Part shown: positions 34,632-43,641 of the stretch, in pieces
Position numbering within the stretch: position 1 is the first letter of the stretch
How the letters are laid out: each line of letters opens with the position of its first letter
Assembly: GCF_015291625.1 (NCBI RefSeq)
Contig: NZ_CP030047.1
Coordinates: 2,418,001-2,482,000, forward strand
Reading direction: 5' to 3'
DNA from: Bradyrhizobium sp. CCBAU 53421
GTDB taxonomy: Bacteria; Pseudomonadota; Alphaproteobacteria; Rhizobiales; Xanthobacteraceae
Length of the DNA: 64,000 nt
The notes under the pieces: model-generated
What the model was told of the DNA's origin: nothing
What the model saw: the letters and a program-made list of their open reading frames with translations, nothing else
The model's database searches: none
Program-made: the position numbers and the translations under genes

Positions 34632-37364
34632 ATGGACGATCTGTTGCGCGAGTTCCTGACGGAGAGCAGCGAGAGCCTGGATACGGTCGACAACCAGCTG
34701 GTGCAGTTCGAGCAGGATCCGAACAACGCGAAGATCCTGGACAACATTTTCCGCCTTGTGCACACGATCAAGGGGACCTGCGGCTTCCTCGGGCTGCCGC
34801 GGCTGGAAGCGCTGGCGCATGCCGGCGAGACCTTGATGGGCAAATTCCGCGACGGCATGCCGGTGAAGGCGGAAGCCGTGACGCTGATCCTGTCCTCGAT
34901 CGACCGCATCAAGGAGATCCTGGGCGGGCTCGAGGCGACCGAGGCCGAGCCCGAAGGCAACGACCGCGACCTGATCGATCAGCTCGAAGCGATGGTCGAG
35001 CACGGCATGGCCGCATTGTCAGGCTCGACGCAGTCGATGCCGGCTTCTGCCGAAGACGATGTGCCTGTGGTTGAAGCCCCGTCCGTGCAGGCGGCGATGA
35101 CAGAAGGCACGCTGGTGGTGCAGACGCTGGAGCGTCCGCTGCGTCCGGGCGAGGTCTCGCTCGACGAGCTCGAGCGCGCCTTCCGCGAGACCGAGACCGA
35201 AGTCGCCGCGCCCGCGCCGGCTGCGAAGCCCGCCGCTGCGCCCGCCGCCGAGCCGACTGAGGCTGCAAAGAAGCCGGCCCGCAAGGCCGCGGCCGAGGAC
35301 GTCCAGGAAGGCGACAAGATCGCCAACCAGTCGATCCGGGTCAACGTCGACACCCTCGAACACCTCATGACCATGGTCTCCGAGCTGGTCTTGACCCGCA
35401 ACCAGCTCCTGGAGATCTCACGGCGCAACGAGGACACCGAGTTCAAGGTGCCGCTGCAGCGGCTCTCCAACGTCACCGCCGAGCTGCAGGAAGGCGTCAT
35501 GAAGACGCGCATGCAGCCGATCGGCAATGCCTGGCAGAAGCTGCCGCGCATCGTCCGCGATCTCAGTGGCGAACTCGGCAAGCAGATCGAGCTGGAGATG
35601 CACGGCGCCGACACCGAGCTCGACCGCCAGGTGCTCGACCTGATCAAGGACCCGTTGACGCACATGGTGCGCAACTCCGCCGATCATGGCCTCGAGACCA
35701 CCGCCGAGCGCGTCGCCGCCGGCAAGCCGGAGCAGGGCACCATTCGCCTCTCCGCCTATCACGAAGGTGGCCACATCATCATCTGCATCGCCGACAACGG
35801 CCGCGGGCTCAACACCGAGCGGATCAAGGCCAAGGCGCTCCAGAACGGCCTCGTCACCGAGGCTGAGCTGGAGAAGATGACCGAGGCCCAGATCCACAAG
35901 TTCATCTTCGCGCCGGGCTTCTCGACCGCCGCGCAAGTGACCTCGGTGTCCGGCCGCGGCGTCGGCATGGACGTGGTGCGCACCAATATCGACCAGATCG
36001 GCGGCACCATCGACATCAAGAGCGTGGCCGGCGAGGGCGCCTCCGTCACCATCAAGATCCCGCTGACCCTGGCCATCGTCTCCGCCCTGATCGTGGAGGC
36101 CGGCGGCGACCGTTTTGCGATTCCCCAACTGTCTGTCGTCGAGCTGGTGCGGGCGCGCGCCAACTCCGAGCACCGCATCGAGCGGATCAAGGACACGGCA
36201 GTGCTGCGGCTGCGCAACAAGCTCTTGCCGCTGATCCATCTCAAGAAGCTGCTCAAGATCGACGACGGCGCCACCACGTCAGACGCCGAGAACGGCTTCA
36301 TCGTGGTCACGCAAGTCGGCAGCCAGACCTTCGGCATCGTGGTCGACGGCGTGTTCCACACCGAGGAGATCGTGGTCAAGCCGATGTCCACCAAACTGCG
36401 GCACATCGACATGTTCTCCGGCAACACCATTCTGGGTGATGGCGCCGTGATCATGATCATCGATCCCAACGGCATTGCAAAAGCCTTGGGCGCGTCCGGC
36501 TCCTCGGCCCATGACATGGCCGACGACAGCGCGAGCGCCCACGCCAATAGCGGCGAGCAGCTGACCTCGCTCTTGGTGTTCCGCGCAGGTTCGAGCCAGC
36601 CCAAGGCGGTGCCGCTCGGCCTCGTCACCCGGCTGGAAGAGATCGCAACCGACAAGATCGAGCTCTCGAACGGCCGCTACATGGTGCAGTACCGCGAGCA
36701 GCTGATGCCGCTGGTGCAGATGGCAGGGGTCGAGATGCAGAGCCAGGGATCGCAGCCGATCCTGGTGTTCGCCGACGACGGCCGCTCGATGGGGCTCGTG
36801 GTCGACGAGATCATCGACATCGTCGAGGAGCGGCTCAACATCGAGGTGGCGGGCTCGCAGGACGGCATCCTCGGTTCGGCCGTGATCAAGGGCCAGGCCA
36901 CCGAGGTGATCGACGTCGGCCACTTCCTCCCGATGGCGTTCGCCGACTGGTTCTCGCGCAAGGAGATGCGGCCGTCGGCCTCGGCGCAGTCGGTGCTCTT
37001 GGTCGACGACTCCGCGTTCTTCCGCAACATGCTGGCGCCGGTGCTCAAGGCCGCCGGCTACAAGGTCAGGACCGCGGGAGGCGCCCAGGAAGGGCTCGCC
37101 GCGCTGCGCTCCGGGCAGGCCTTCGACGTCGTGCTGACCGACATCGAGATGCCCGAGATGAACGGCTTTGAGTTCGCCGAGAACATCCGAAGTGACCACA
37201 ATCTCAACCAGCTGCCGATCATCGCGCTGTCGGCGATGGTGTCGCCGGCGGCGATCGAGCGCGGCCGGCAGGCCGGCTTCCACGACTATGTCGCCAAGTT
37301 CGATCGTCCCGGGCTGATCGCGGCGCTGAAAGAGCAGACCGCCGAGATCCGGAAAGCGGCCTGA
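34632..37364 (+). CDS. cheA: Chemotaxis histidine kinase CheA with two CheW domains and a receiver
   Basis: The 910-residue protein has an HPt domain (His44 in IFRLVHTIKGTCGF), an Ala/Pro linker at about 180-225, a dimerisation helix, an HATPase (MVRNSADHGLETTAERVAAG, CIADNGRGLNTERIKAKALQ, GRGVGMDVVRTNI) and a CheW-like P5 domain. A second CheW-like segment (LTSLLVFRAGSSQPKAVPLG) and a C-terminal receiver follow, with the acceptor Asp in VLTDIEMPEMNGFE. Two CheW domains plus a receiver are unusual but known in alphaproteobacteria. It heads the cheA-W-Y-B-R operon. Confidence 0.95.
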   Translation: MDDLLREFLTESSESLDTVDNQLVQFEQDPNNAKILDNIFRLVHTIKGTCGFLGLPRLEALAHAGETLMGKFRDGMPVKAEAVTLILSSIDRIKEILGGLEATEAEPEGNDRDLIDQLEAMVEHGMAALSGSTQSMPASAEDDVPVVEAPSVQAAMTEGTLVVQTLERPLRPGEVSLDELERAFRETETEVAAPAPAAKPAAAPAAEPTEAAKKPARKAAAEDVQEGDKIANQSIRVNVDTLEHLMTMVSELVLTRNQLLEISRRNEDTEFKVPLQRLSNVTAELQEGVMKTRMQPIGNAWQKLPRIVRDLSGELGKQIELEMHGADTELDRQVLDLIKDPLTHMVRNSADHGLETTAERVAAGKPEQGTIRLSAYHEGGHIIICIADNGRGLNTERIKAKALQNGLVTEAELEKMTEAQIHKFIFAPGFSTAAQVTSVSGRGVGMDVVRTNIDQIGGTIDIKSVAGEGASVTIKIPLTLAIVSALIVEAGGDRFAIPQLSVVELVRARANSEHRIERIKDTAVLRLRNKLLPLIHLKKLLKIDDGATTSDAENGFIVVTQVGSQTFGIVVDGVFHTEEIVVKPMSTKLRHIDMFSGNTILGDGAVIMIIDPNGIAKALGASGSSAHDMADDSASAHANSGEQLTSLLVFRAGSSQPKAVPLGLVTRLEEIATDKIELSNGRYMVQYREQLMPLVQMAGVEMQSQGSQPILVFADDGRSMGLVVDEIIDIVEERLNIEVAGSQDGILGSAVIKGQATEVIDVGHFLPMAFADWFSRKEMRPSASAQSVLLVDDSAFFRNMLAPVLKAAGYKVRTAGGAQEGLAALRSGQAFDVVLTDIEMPEMNGFEFAENIRSDHNLNQLPIIALSAMVSPAAIERGRQAGFHDYVAKFDRPGLIAALKEQTAEIRKAA

Positions 37365-37387
37365 CGGGACCGAGGGAAACAACATCG

Positions 37388-37858
37388 ATGACCAGCAAGA
37401 CCGAGACCAGTGAGGGCGCGATGGCCGAATACGTCACCGCGGTGATCGGCGGGCAGCTGTTCGGGCTGCCGATCTCGCGGGTGCAGGACGTGTTCATGCC
37501 GGAGCGGCTGACGCGGGTGCCGCTGGCCTCCAGCGAGATCGCCGGCGTGCTCAACCTGCGCGGCCGCATCGTCACCGTGGTCGACATGCGCGCCCGGCTC
37601 GGCCTGCCGAAGGCCGACGACGGCCAGCTGCCGATGGCGGTCGGCGTCGACCAGCGCGGCGAATCCTATGGCCTGCTGATCGACCAGATCGGCGAGGTGC
37701 TGCGGTTGCCCGACGACAGCCGCGAGGACAATCCGGTCAACCTCGATCCCCGCATGGCCAAGCTCGCCGGCGGCGTCCACCGCCTCGACGGCCAGCTCAT
37801 GGTCGTCCTCGATGTCGATCGCGTGCTCGAACTGGTGCCTGATGCAAAGGCGGCTTGA
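37388..37858 (+). CDS. cheW: Chemotaxis coupling protein CheW
   Basis: The 156-residue protein is a single CheW domain: AEYVTAVIGGQLFGLPISRV, VFMPERLTRVPLASSEIAGV and LNLRGRIVTVVDMRARLGLP. The tail ends LDVDRVLELVPDAKAA. It links chemoreceptors to CheA. It starts 23 bases after cheA. No methyl-accepting receptor is encoded in the window. Confidence 0.95.
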   Translation: MTSKTETSEGAMAEYVTAVIGGQLFGLPISRVQDVFMPERLTRVPLASSEIAGVLNLRGRIVTVVDMRARLGLPKADDGQLPMAVGVDQRGESYGLLIDQIGEVLRLPDDSREDNPVNLDPRMAKLAGGVHRLDGQLMVVLDVDRVLELVPDAKAA

Positions 37859-37921
37859 GACGGGCCGCTCGAATTGAAGAACTGAAACATCCCACCGGGG
37901 ATGAGGAAGTAGAGGTCGCAG

Positions 37922-38287
37922 ATGAGAACGTGTCTTGTAGTCGATGACTCAAGCGTCATTCGCAAGGTCGCCCGCCGTATCCTGGAAGGGCTCGATTTCC
38001 AGATCGTCGAAGCCGAGGACGGCGCCAAGGCGCTCGAAGCCTGCAAGCGCGCGATGCCGGAAGCCGTGCTGCTCGACTGGAACATGCCTGTCATGGACGG
38101 CTACGAGTTTCTCGGCAATCTCCGTCGCATGCCCGGCGGCGATCAGCCCAAGGTCGTGTTCTGCACCACCGAGAATGACGTCGCGCATATCGCACGCGCG
38201 CTGCATGCCGGTGCCAACGAATACATCATGAAGCCGTTCGACCGGGACATCGTCACCGCGAAGTTCCAGGAAGTCGGGTTGATCTAG
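37922..38287 (+). CDS. cheY: Single-domain response regulator CheY
   Basis: The 121-residue protein is a stand-alone receiver: [20 protein letters not shown], with Asp52 in [15 protein letters not shown] as phosphate acceptor and MKPFDRD near the end as the conserved Lys loop. A GAGGAAGTAGAGGTCGCAG leader gives the ribosome site. Its place between cheW and cheB points to CheY, though it could also act in the ChpT/CckA circuit like DivK or CpdR. Confidence 0.92.
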   Translation: MRTCLVVDDSSVIRKVARRILEGLDFQIVEAEDGAKALEACKRAMPEAVLLDWNMPVMDGYEFLGNLRRMPGGDQPKVVFCTTENDVAHIARALHAGANEYIMKPFDRDIVTAKFQEVGLI

Positions 38288-38380
38288 AGCATGATCCGGA
38301 CCGGAACGGCCGCGTTAGCGCAAAGTGGGAACCGGTTTTCCCTGCGACAAACGCGAAGCGTTTGCGCGGAGATCATGCTG
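38287..38380. repeat. Extragenic palindrome inside the che operon
   Basis: GAGCATGATCCGG at the left and GATCATGCTG at the right flank nested hairpins, one of them around CAAACGCGAAGCGTTTG. It belongs to the family seen at 27256 and 43103 and occupies the cheY-cheB gap. Confidence 0.8.
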
Positions 38381-38463
38381 ACTTAAGTTTCTACGTTCGA
38401 TCCGGTGGCAGAAGCCTTCGGCTCAACGGTTGTTGTGCGTCGTGTTGCGTCGCTGGTGAAGTC

Positions 38464-39627
38464 ATGAGTGTTGCGTTGACAAGTACTGCGGTCCCGACAT
38501 CGACCCGTTCCGACAAGGTGCGGGTGATGGTCGTCGACGATTCCGTGGTCATCCGGGGGATGATCTCGCGCTGGATCGGCGCCGAGCCCGACATGGAGGT
38601 CGTGGCCTCGCTGCGTACCGGCCTCGACGCCGTCAACCAGCTCGAGCGTATCAACCCCGATGTCGCGGTACTCGATATCGAGATGCCCGACCTCGACGGC
38701 ATCTCGGCGCTGCCGCAGCTGCTGGCGAAGAAGCGCGACCTCGTCATCATCATGGCCTCCACGCTGACTCGCCGCAACGCGGAGATCAGCCTGAAGGCGC
38801 TCTCGCTCGGCGCGTCCGATTACATTCCGAAGCCGGAGAGCACGCGCGAAGCCACCGCGGCGGAAACCTTCCGCCACGACCTGATCCAGAAGATCCGTCA
38901 TCTCGGCGCCAAGGCGCGGCGCAGCACCGTGCACACCACGGCGAGCCCGCCGCTCGCGCCGGGGCACGACAAGCCGCGCACGGGGCTGGCTCCTGCCGCA
39001 ACGCCGCCGGCGCCGATCGCGCGCCGTTCGTTCGGCCTGCTGCAGCCGAAGGTGCTGCTGATCGGCTCCTCCACCGGCGGCCCGCAGGCACTTATGTCGC
39101 TGGTCGCAGAGATCGGCCCTGTGATCGATCGCGTCCCGGTGCTGATCACCCAGCACATGCCGCCGACCTTCACCACCATTCTCGCCGAGCATCTGGCGCG
39201 CACCAGCAAGCGGCCGGCGCATGAGGGGATCGACGGCGAGGTCATCAAGCCGGGTCAGATCTATCTGGCGCCGGGCGGACGCCACATGCGCATCGTCCGC
39301 CACGGCATCGATGCCACGATCGTGCTCGACGACGGGCCGCCGGTCAATTTCTGCAAGCCCGCGGTGGATCCGATGTTCAGCTCCGCGATCGATGTCTGGC
39401 AGGGCAGCATCATGTCGGTGATCCTGACCGGCATGGGCTCCGATGGCATGCGCGGCGGCAAGGACATCGTCGCCGCCGGCGGCAGCGTGATCGCCCAGGA
39501 CGAGGCGACCAGCGTCGTGTGGGGCATGCCCGGTGCTGCGGTCAATGCCGGCATCTGCGCGGCGGTGTTGCCGCTCAATCAGATCGCATCGAAGCTTGTT
39601 CGCGTGTTTGCGGGAGACCGTTCGTGA
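38464..39627 (+). CDS. cheB: Chemotaxis methylesterase CheB
   Basis: The 387-residue protein has an N-terminal receiver ([20 protein letters not shown], acceptor Asp71 in [13 protein letters not shown], and SDYIPKPES) and a C-terminal methylesterase domain: [16 protein letters not shown] with the nucleophile Ser, [20 protein letters not shown] with the His, and [20 protein letters not shown] with the Asp. It removes methyl groups from chemoreceptors. Its stop overlaps the cheR GTG start (GTGA). Confidence 0.95.
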   Translation: MSVALTSTAVPTSTRSDKVRVMVVDDSVVIRGMISRWIGAEPDMEVVASLRTGLDAVNQLERINPDVAVLDIEMPDLDGISALPQLLAKKRDLVIIMASTLTRRNAEISLKALSLGASDYIPKPESTREATAAETFRHDLIQKIRHLGAKARRSTVHTTASPPLAPGHDKPRTGLAPAATPPAPIARRSFGLLQPKVLLIGSSTGGPQALMSLVAEIGPVIDRVPVLITQHMPPTFTTILAEHLARTSKRPAHEGIDGEVIKPGQIYLAPGGRHMRIVRHGIDATIVLDDGPPVNFCKPAVDPMFSSAIDVWQGSIMSVILTGMGSDGMRGGKDIVAAGGSVIAQDEATSVVWGMPGAAVNAGICAAVLPLNQIASKLVRVFAGDRS

Positions 39628-40493
39628 CGCCGCTGGACTACGAGTATCTGCGTAAGCTGCTGAAGGAACGTTCCGGCCTCGATCTGTCGGCCGACAAGCA
39701 GTATCTGGTCGAGAGCCGCCTGTTGCCGCTGGCACGCCGGTCGAACCTCGCCGGCATTCCCGAGCTCGTCCAGAAGATGAAGGGCGGCGCCGAGATGCTG
39801 ACGTCGGAGGTGGTCGAGGCGATGACCACCAACGAGACCTTCTTCTTTCGCGACAAGATCCCGTTCGACCATCTGAAGGACGCGGTGCTGCCGGCACTGG
39901 CGCAGGCGCGCGCCGCGCGGCGCAGCTTGCGCGTCTGGTGCGCGGCCTCGTCGACCGGCCAGGAGCCCTATTCGATCGCGATGCTGCTGAAGGAAATGAC
40001 CGCGCTGTTCAGCGGCTGGCGCATCGAGATCATCGCCACCGACCTGTCGCAGGCGGTGCTGGAGAAGTCCAAGGCCGGCCTGTTCAGCCAGTTCGAGGTG
40101 CAGCGCGGCCTGCCGATCCAGCTGCTGCTCAAGCACTTCGTGCAGAAGGGCGAGCTCTGGCAGCTCAACGCCGATATCCGCGGCATGGTGCAGCACCGCC
40201 AGCTCAACCTGCTGCAGGACATCTCGCATCTCGGCACCTTCGACGTGATCTTCTGCCGCAACGTGCTGATCTATTTCGACCAGCAGACCAAGGCTTCGAT
40301 CTTCGGCAAGATCTCCCGGATGCTCGAGCCCGATGGTGTGCTGGCGCTTGGCGCGGCGGAATCCGTGGTGGGCATCACCAATCTGTTCAGGCCCTATCCC
40401 GAGCGTCGCGGGCTCTATCAGCCGAGCACCGCCCCGGTCGCGCGTGCCGGCGCCGTGCATGTGCTGAAGGCGGTCGCGTCCGCGGCGCGGTGA
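39624..40493 (+). CDS. cheR: Chemotaxis methyltransferase CheR
   Basis: The 289-residue protein starts at a GTG inside the end of cheB, giving [20 protein letters not shown]. CheR motifs are clear: [40 protein letters not shown] (SAM-binding), [16 protein letters not shown] and [18 protein letters not shown]. It methylates receptor glutamates using SAM. The coupled overlap with cheB fixes the start. It ends the che operon. Confidence 0.95.
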   Translation: MTPLDYEYLRKLLKERSGLDLSADKQYLVESRLLPLARRSNLAGIPELVQKMKGGAEMLTSEVVEAMTTNETFFFRDKIPFDHLKDAVLPALAQARAARRSLRVWCAASSTGQEPYSIAMLLKEMTALFSGWRIEIIATDLSQAVLEKSKAGLFSQFEVQRGLPIQLLLKHFVQKGELWQLNADIRGMVQHRQLNLLQDISHLGTFDVIFCRNVLIYFDQQTKASIFGKISRMLEPDGVLALGAAESVVGITNLFRPYPERRGLYQPSTAPVARAGAVHVLKAVASAAR

Positions 40494-40532
40494 GTGAGAC
40501 CTTTCCGAAATTGAGCCCCGCTGCTGTCTATT

Positions 40533-40635
40533 CCGTCATCCTGAGGAGCGCGTAGCGCGTCTCGAAGGATGAACGGCCACCAGCCGGGCCGTCGATCCTT
40601 CGAGACGCCGCTGCGCGGCTCCTCAGGATGACGGG
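40533..40635. repeat. Extragenic palindrome, CGTCATCCTGAGGAGC family
   Basis: CCGTCATCCTGAGGAGCGC pairs with GCTCCTCAGGATGACGGG at the other end, and CGAAGGAT/ATCCTTCG forms an inner pair. This type is widespread in Bradyrhizobium. It lies between convergent cheR and the ATP-grasp-like gene. Confidence 0.9.
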
Positions 40636-40655
40636 ACAAAGGTTCTCAACGTCCT

Positions 40656-41813
40656 CTACAAAATCGCGTGCGGCAGGAAGCGCGAGGTGTTGCCGGTGAT
40701 CGGATTCTCGTCCTCGCGGATCGACAGCCCGCACGGCGTGCCATTCACCAGCCAGCTGCCGATCACCGGGTACTGCCCGGAAAAATTCGGCAGCGGTGCG
40801 AGGGCCTGGCGGATAAAACCCTCGGCGCCGTAGGGGCCTTGCTCCGCGACCAGCGTGATGCCGGCGCTGACCAGTTCGACGTTGGCGCCCTCGCGCGAAT
40901 AGATCGGCTTGCGCACGAAGGAACTGCCGAGCTGCGCGGCCTGCGGGTCTTCCTCGAAATAGGCCGGCAAGAGATTGGGGTGCTTTGGAAACATCTCCCA
41001 CAACAGCGGCAGGATGCCCTTGTTGGAGAGGATCGCCTTCCATGGCGGCTCGATCCATTGCGTCGGCGCGGTCGAAAGGTTCTTGCCGAACGCGTCGTGG
41101 AACATCCACTCCCACGGATAGAGCTTGAACGCGAGCGCGATCGGGCGTTCGTCGAGGTCGACGAATTGGCCGTCGCCGCGCAGCCCGACCTGTTCGATGT
41201 CGAGCAGCGTGGTCTTCAGCCCGGCCTGCGCCGCGGTGTCCTCCAGATAGGCGAGCGTGCCGGCATCCTCGGCATTGCCGGTCAGTCCGGTGAGATGCAG
41301 CGGGTGGGTCGCGCCGATCGTCTTCCAGGCCTCGATCAGCGCCTCGTGGATCGAGTTGAACTGGTCGGCGCGCTTCGGGATGATGTTGCGTTCGATCGCC
41401 TGTTCGAGCCAGGTCCATTGAAACACCGCGGCCTCGAAGATCGAGGTCGGCGTGTCGGCGTTGTACTCGAGCAGCTTGGCTGGGCCGCTGCCGCTGAATT
41501 TGAGGTCGAGCCGGCCGTAGAGGCTCGGGTCCTTGCGGCGCCAGCTCGCCGCGATCAGGTCCCAGAACGCTTCCGGTATCTTCAGCCGGCGCAGATATTG
41601 TTCATCCTTGACCGCGCGTCCGGCGAGCTCGAGGCACATCGCGTCGATCTCGCCGGTCGGCGTCTCGATATCTCGCTCGATCTCGTCGAGCGTGAAGGCG
41701 TAATAGGCGCGCTCGTCCCAATAGCGTTCGCCGTCGATGGTGTGGAAGGTGAAGCCGGCGCTTTCGGCGGTTGCCTGCCAATCGTCGCGCTCGGAGCATG
41801 CGATGCGTTGCAT
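40656..41813 (-). CDS. Glutathionylspermidine synthase family ATP-grasp protein
   Basis: The 385-residue protein starts MQRIACSERDDWQATAESAG and matches the family pattern with RYWDERAYYAFTLDEIERDI and KLLEYNADTPTSIFEAAVFQ. An ATP-binding core follows (LPLLWEMFPKHPNLLPAYFE, SSFVRKPIYSREGANVELVS). Like E. coli YgiC/YjfC it lacks the amidase domain of true glutathionylspermidine synthase and may form another C-N bond. Upstream on the same strand lie a small basic secreted protein, a Ser-rich protein and a DUF350 membrane protein, the usual cassette of this family. Confidence 0.92.
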   Translation of the reverse strand: MQRIACSERDDWQATAESAGFTFHTIDGERYWDERAYYAFTLDEIERDIETPTGEIDAMCLELAGRAVKDEQYLRRLKIPEAFWDLIAASWRRKDPSLYGRLDLKFSGSGPAKLLEYNADTPTSIFEAAVFQWTWLEQAIERNIIPKRADQFNSIHEALIEAWKTIGATHPLHLTGLTGNAEDAGTLAYLEDTAAQAGLKTTLLDIEQVGLRGDGQFVDLDERPIALAFKLYPWEWMFHDAFGKNLSTAPTQWIEPPWKAILSNKGILPLLWEMFPKHPNLLPAYFEEDPQAAQLGSSFVRKPIYSREGANVELVSAGITLVAEQGPYGAEGFIRQALAPLPNFSGQYPVIGSWLVNGTPCGLSIREDENPITGNTSRFLPHAIL

Positions 41814-41855
41814 GAAGGGGTCCGTGATCTTCAGACGATGCGTGTCGGCGCGGTG

Positions 41856-42077
41856 TCAGCCGCCGCCATGCGAGCGATAGCTGTCGTCGTAGCGGGCGAT
41901 GGTGCGTGGCGCGCTGCCGAAGCCGCCGGACGGCGATATCTGCTCGGGCTTCCGCTTCGGTTTGTGCCCTGCATGGTGGTGATGACTGCGGGCATGGCTT
42001 GGCGTCAGGCCCATCGAGGCTGCGCCGATCGCGACGCTTCCCATCGTTTTCAGCCAGACACGTCGCGAGCGTTTCAT
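41856..42077 (-). CDS. Small exported His-rich protein
   Basis: The 73-residue product begins MKRSRRVWLKTMGSVAIGAA, with a twin-Arg-like signal without the full motif. HARSHHHHAGHKPKRKPEQI and SYRSHGGG follow. The His cluster could bind metal. It lies between the ATP-grasp gene and the Ser-rich gene, so it probably belongs to that cassette. No family is recognised. Confidence 0.6.
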   Translation of the reverse strand: MKRSRRVWLKTMGSVAIGAASMGLTPSHARSHHHHAGHKPKRKPEQISPSGGFGSAPRTIARYDDSYRSHGGG

Positions 42078-42185
42078 GGACGCGATCCTTGTCCTCTGCC
42101 TCGCCAGTTGCGGAGCCGCGCCGAGTTTCCATCAGCTCCGATCGCCGGGCAAGCGAAAGCGCATGCCGACACGGCAAAGTGCGCC

Positions 42186-42608
42186 TCAGCCACCGCCGAA
42201 GCCGAACGCATGCGCGAACGAGCCGAAGCCGCCGCGGCTCACCGACGAGCTTGACGAAGAACTCGATGAGGATGAAGAGCCGCCGGACGAGGAGCTGCTG
42301 CTGTAGAAGCTGCTGCGCGACGAGCCGCCGCCACCACCGCTGCCGCCCGATCCCGACGATGAACTGCGCGCCGCGCAGTCGGCGCCGGGTTGCGCGGGGG
42401 CCGGCGCGGTGACGCCCGGAGGCGGCGGCGGGACGGGCTGGCAATTCTGCCGCGGCATCAGCGCGTAGGCGCCGCCGCCGACCGCGAGCGTGCCCATCAT
42501 CAGCAGCGCGACATGATTGGAGCGCTTGGAAGGAGGCTCCGGCCGCGGCTGCACCGCCGGCACGCTTGGCCGCCGTTTGCCGAATTCCGGGTTGGGTTTG
42601 CGCGCCAT
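42186..42608 (-). CDS. Ser/Gly-rich membrane-anchored protein of the DUF350/ATP-grasp cassette
   Basis: The 140-residue product has a charged start, one membrane helix (HVALLMMGTLAVGGGAYALM), a Cys-Pro-rich stretch and a long run of Ser and Gly near the C-terminus, ending GGFGSFAHAFGFGGG. The Ser run may be an unfolded linker or a modification site. In enterobacteria the partner of YgiC is the Ser-rich YgiB-type protein (DUF1190), and this is likely its counterpart. The start four codons upstream is an alternative. Confidence 0.7.
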   Translation of the reverse strand: MARKPNPEFGKRRPSVPAVQPRPEPPSKRSNHVALLMMGTLAVGGGAYALMPRQNCQPVPPPPPGVTAPAPAQPGADCAARSSSSGSGGSGGGGGSSRSSFYSSSSSSGGSSSSSSSSSSSSVSRGGFGSFAHAFGFGGG

Positions 42609-42624
42609 GGTTTGGCTCAATGGC

Positions 42625-43029
42625 TCAGTAGATCATGCAGGCCGCGTTCAGCGCGCCTGCGGCCAGCGAGGACAGCCCGAGCCAGATCGCCGCCGCCATT
42701 TCACCCGAGGCGATCCGCGCCGACAGGTTCGGCACCGGGATCTTCACGATGTAATAGACGATGATCTGCACGATCAGCGCGATGATGCTCCAGATCAGGC
42801 AGTCCACCACATTGGCGGAATGGGCGATGGCGCTGACCACGGGCAGCACGAAGCCGAGCAGGCTGAGGCCCAGCGCAATCGCCGCCGCCGGATCATTGTC
42901 GCGGATCAGCTGGAATTCGTCGTGCGGGGTGACGCGGGTGTAGACGAAGAGGTAGGCGACCACGGCGATCAGCGCCGTGCAGAAATAGACCAGGAACGCC
43001 GGCAGGCCGGCGAGGGATTGCAGGATCAT
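42625..43029 (-). CDS. DUF350 integral membrane protein
   Basis: The 134-residue protein has four membrane helices and DUF350 features: FCTALIAVVAYLFVYTRVTP, NDPAAAIALGLSLLGFVLPV and SAIAHSANVVDCLIWSIIAL. It is like E. coli YjfL. The family is found with glutathionylspermidine-synthase-like genes but its role is unknown; a transport or membrane-maintenance function has been proposed only by association. It is the first gene of the cassette that ends at 40656. Confidence 0.9.
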   Translation of the reverse strand: MILQSLAGLPAFLVYFCTALIAVVAYLFVYTRVTPHDEFQLIRDNDPAAAIALGLSLLGFVLPVVSAIAHSANVVDCLIWSIIALIVQIIVYYIVKIPVPNLSARIASGEMAAAIWLGLSSLAAGALNAACMIY

Positions 43030-43102
43030 GTGATGCGCCCGAACAGCCCTAATGCGCGATGAGATTGGGTTGAATCGTCATCGCGCTTTAGATTCTTGTA
43101 TC

Positions 43103-43148
43103 AGCATGATCTTTTCGGAAAACCGCTTCGCACTTTTCCGGATCATGC
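43103..43148. repeat. Extragenic palindrome, AGCATGATCTTTTCGGAAAA family
   Basis: This is the reverse-oriented near-copy of the element at 27256-27302 (CGCTTCGCACTTTTCCGGAT in the right half). The ends AGCATGATC and GATCATGCC are inverted. Confidence 0.85.
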
Positions 43149-43320
43149 CCTAGATGGTCATTCTATAGCTGATTGGTCGCGGTTCGCGAAGCTTCGGTTC
43201 GATCCAACCTGTGGGCGACGGCGGCCGCGGACGGCCGCCGAAAAATTGCTGCGCGGCGGTGTGAGCCGCTTCACAGCGGTTTCAGCGATGGTCGTCTATA
43301 CGATATGCAACCAGAAGTGC

Positions 43321-43605
43321 ATGTCGAAAATAGGCTCGGTGATCCCGATGACGACCGGTTTTGGCAACGACATCCTGCCGATGTTTCGACCGGGCGACAT
43401 CGCCTGCATGACGCCGAAGGGCGTTCGGCTCGGGGACGCCGACTGGATCTGCGACCCCGCCGGCAATGATGACTTCGCCGATCACGCCAACGCACGCCGC
43501 GTCTTCGCTGCGCTGTCGTCCGGCTTCATGCCGCCCGGTCACCGGTGGTCGCAGGACTCGCTCGACATCTATGCGAGCTGGATGGGGGACGGATTCCAAC
43601 CTTGA
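43321..43605 (+). CDS. Small cytochrome-c-like protein without haem motif
   Basis: The 94-residue product starts MSKIGSVIPMTTGFGNDILP. MFRPGDIACMTPKGVRLGDA, then NARRVFAALSSGFMPPGHRW and LDIYASWMGDGF, reads like a class I cytochrome c with the Met loop (FMPPG) and end helix kept. The expected CxxCH site is missing (only one Cys before it). The upstream open frame (from 43096) is repeat sequence and is not used. It is likely co-transcribed with the CxxCH protein 36 bases on. Confidence 0.6.
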   Translation: MSKIGSVIPMTTGFGNDILPMFRPGDIACMTPKGVRLGDADWICDPAGNDDFADHANARRVFAALSSGFMPPGHRWSQDSLDIYASWMGDGFQP

Positions 43606-43641
43606 ACCGATTCAAACCTTGAACCCGATGTGGAGAGCAAG

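Noticed and set aside
34586..35074. Open frame in the leader of cheA
   Set aside because: It overlaps cheA in another frame and has no protein features; cheA's HPt domain is certain.
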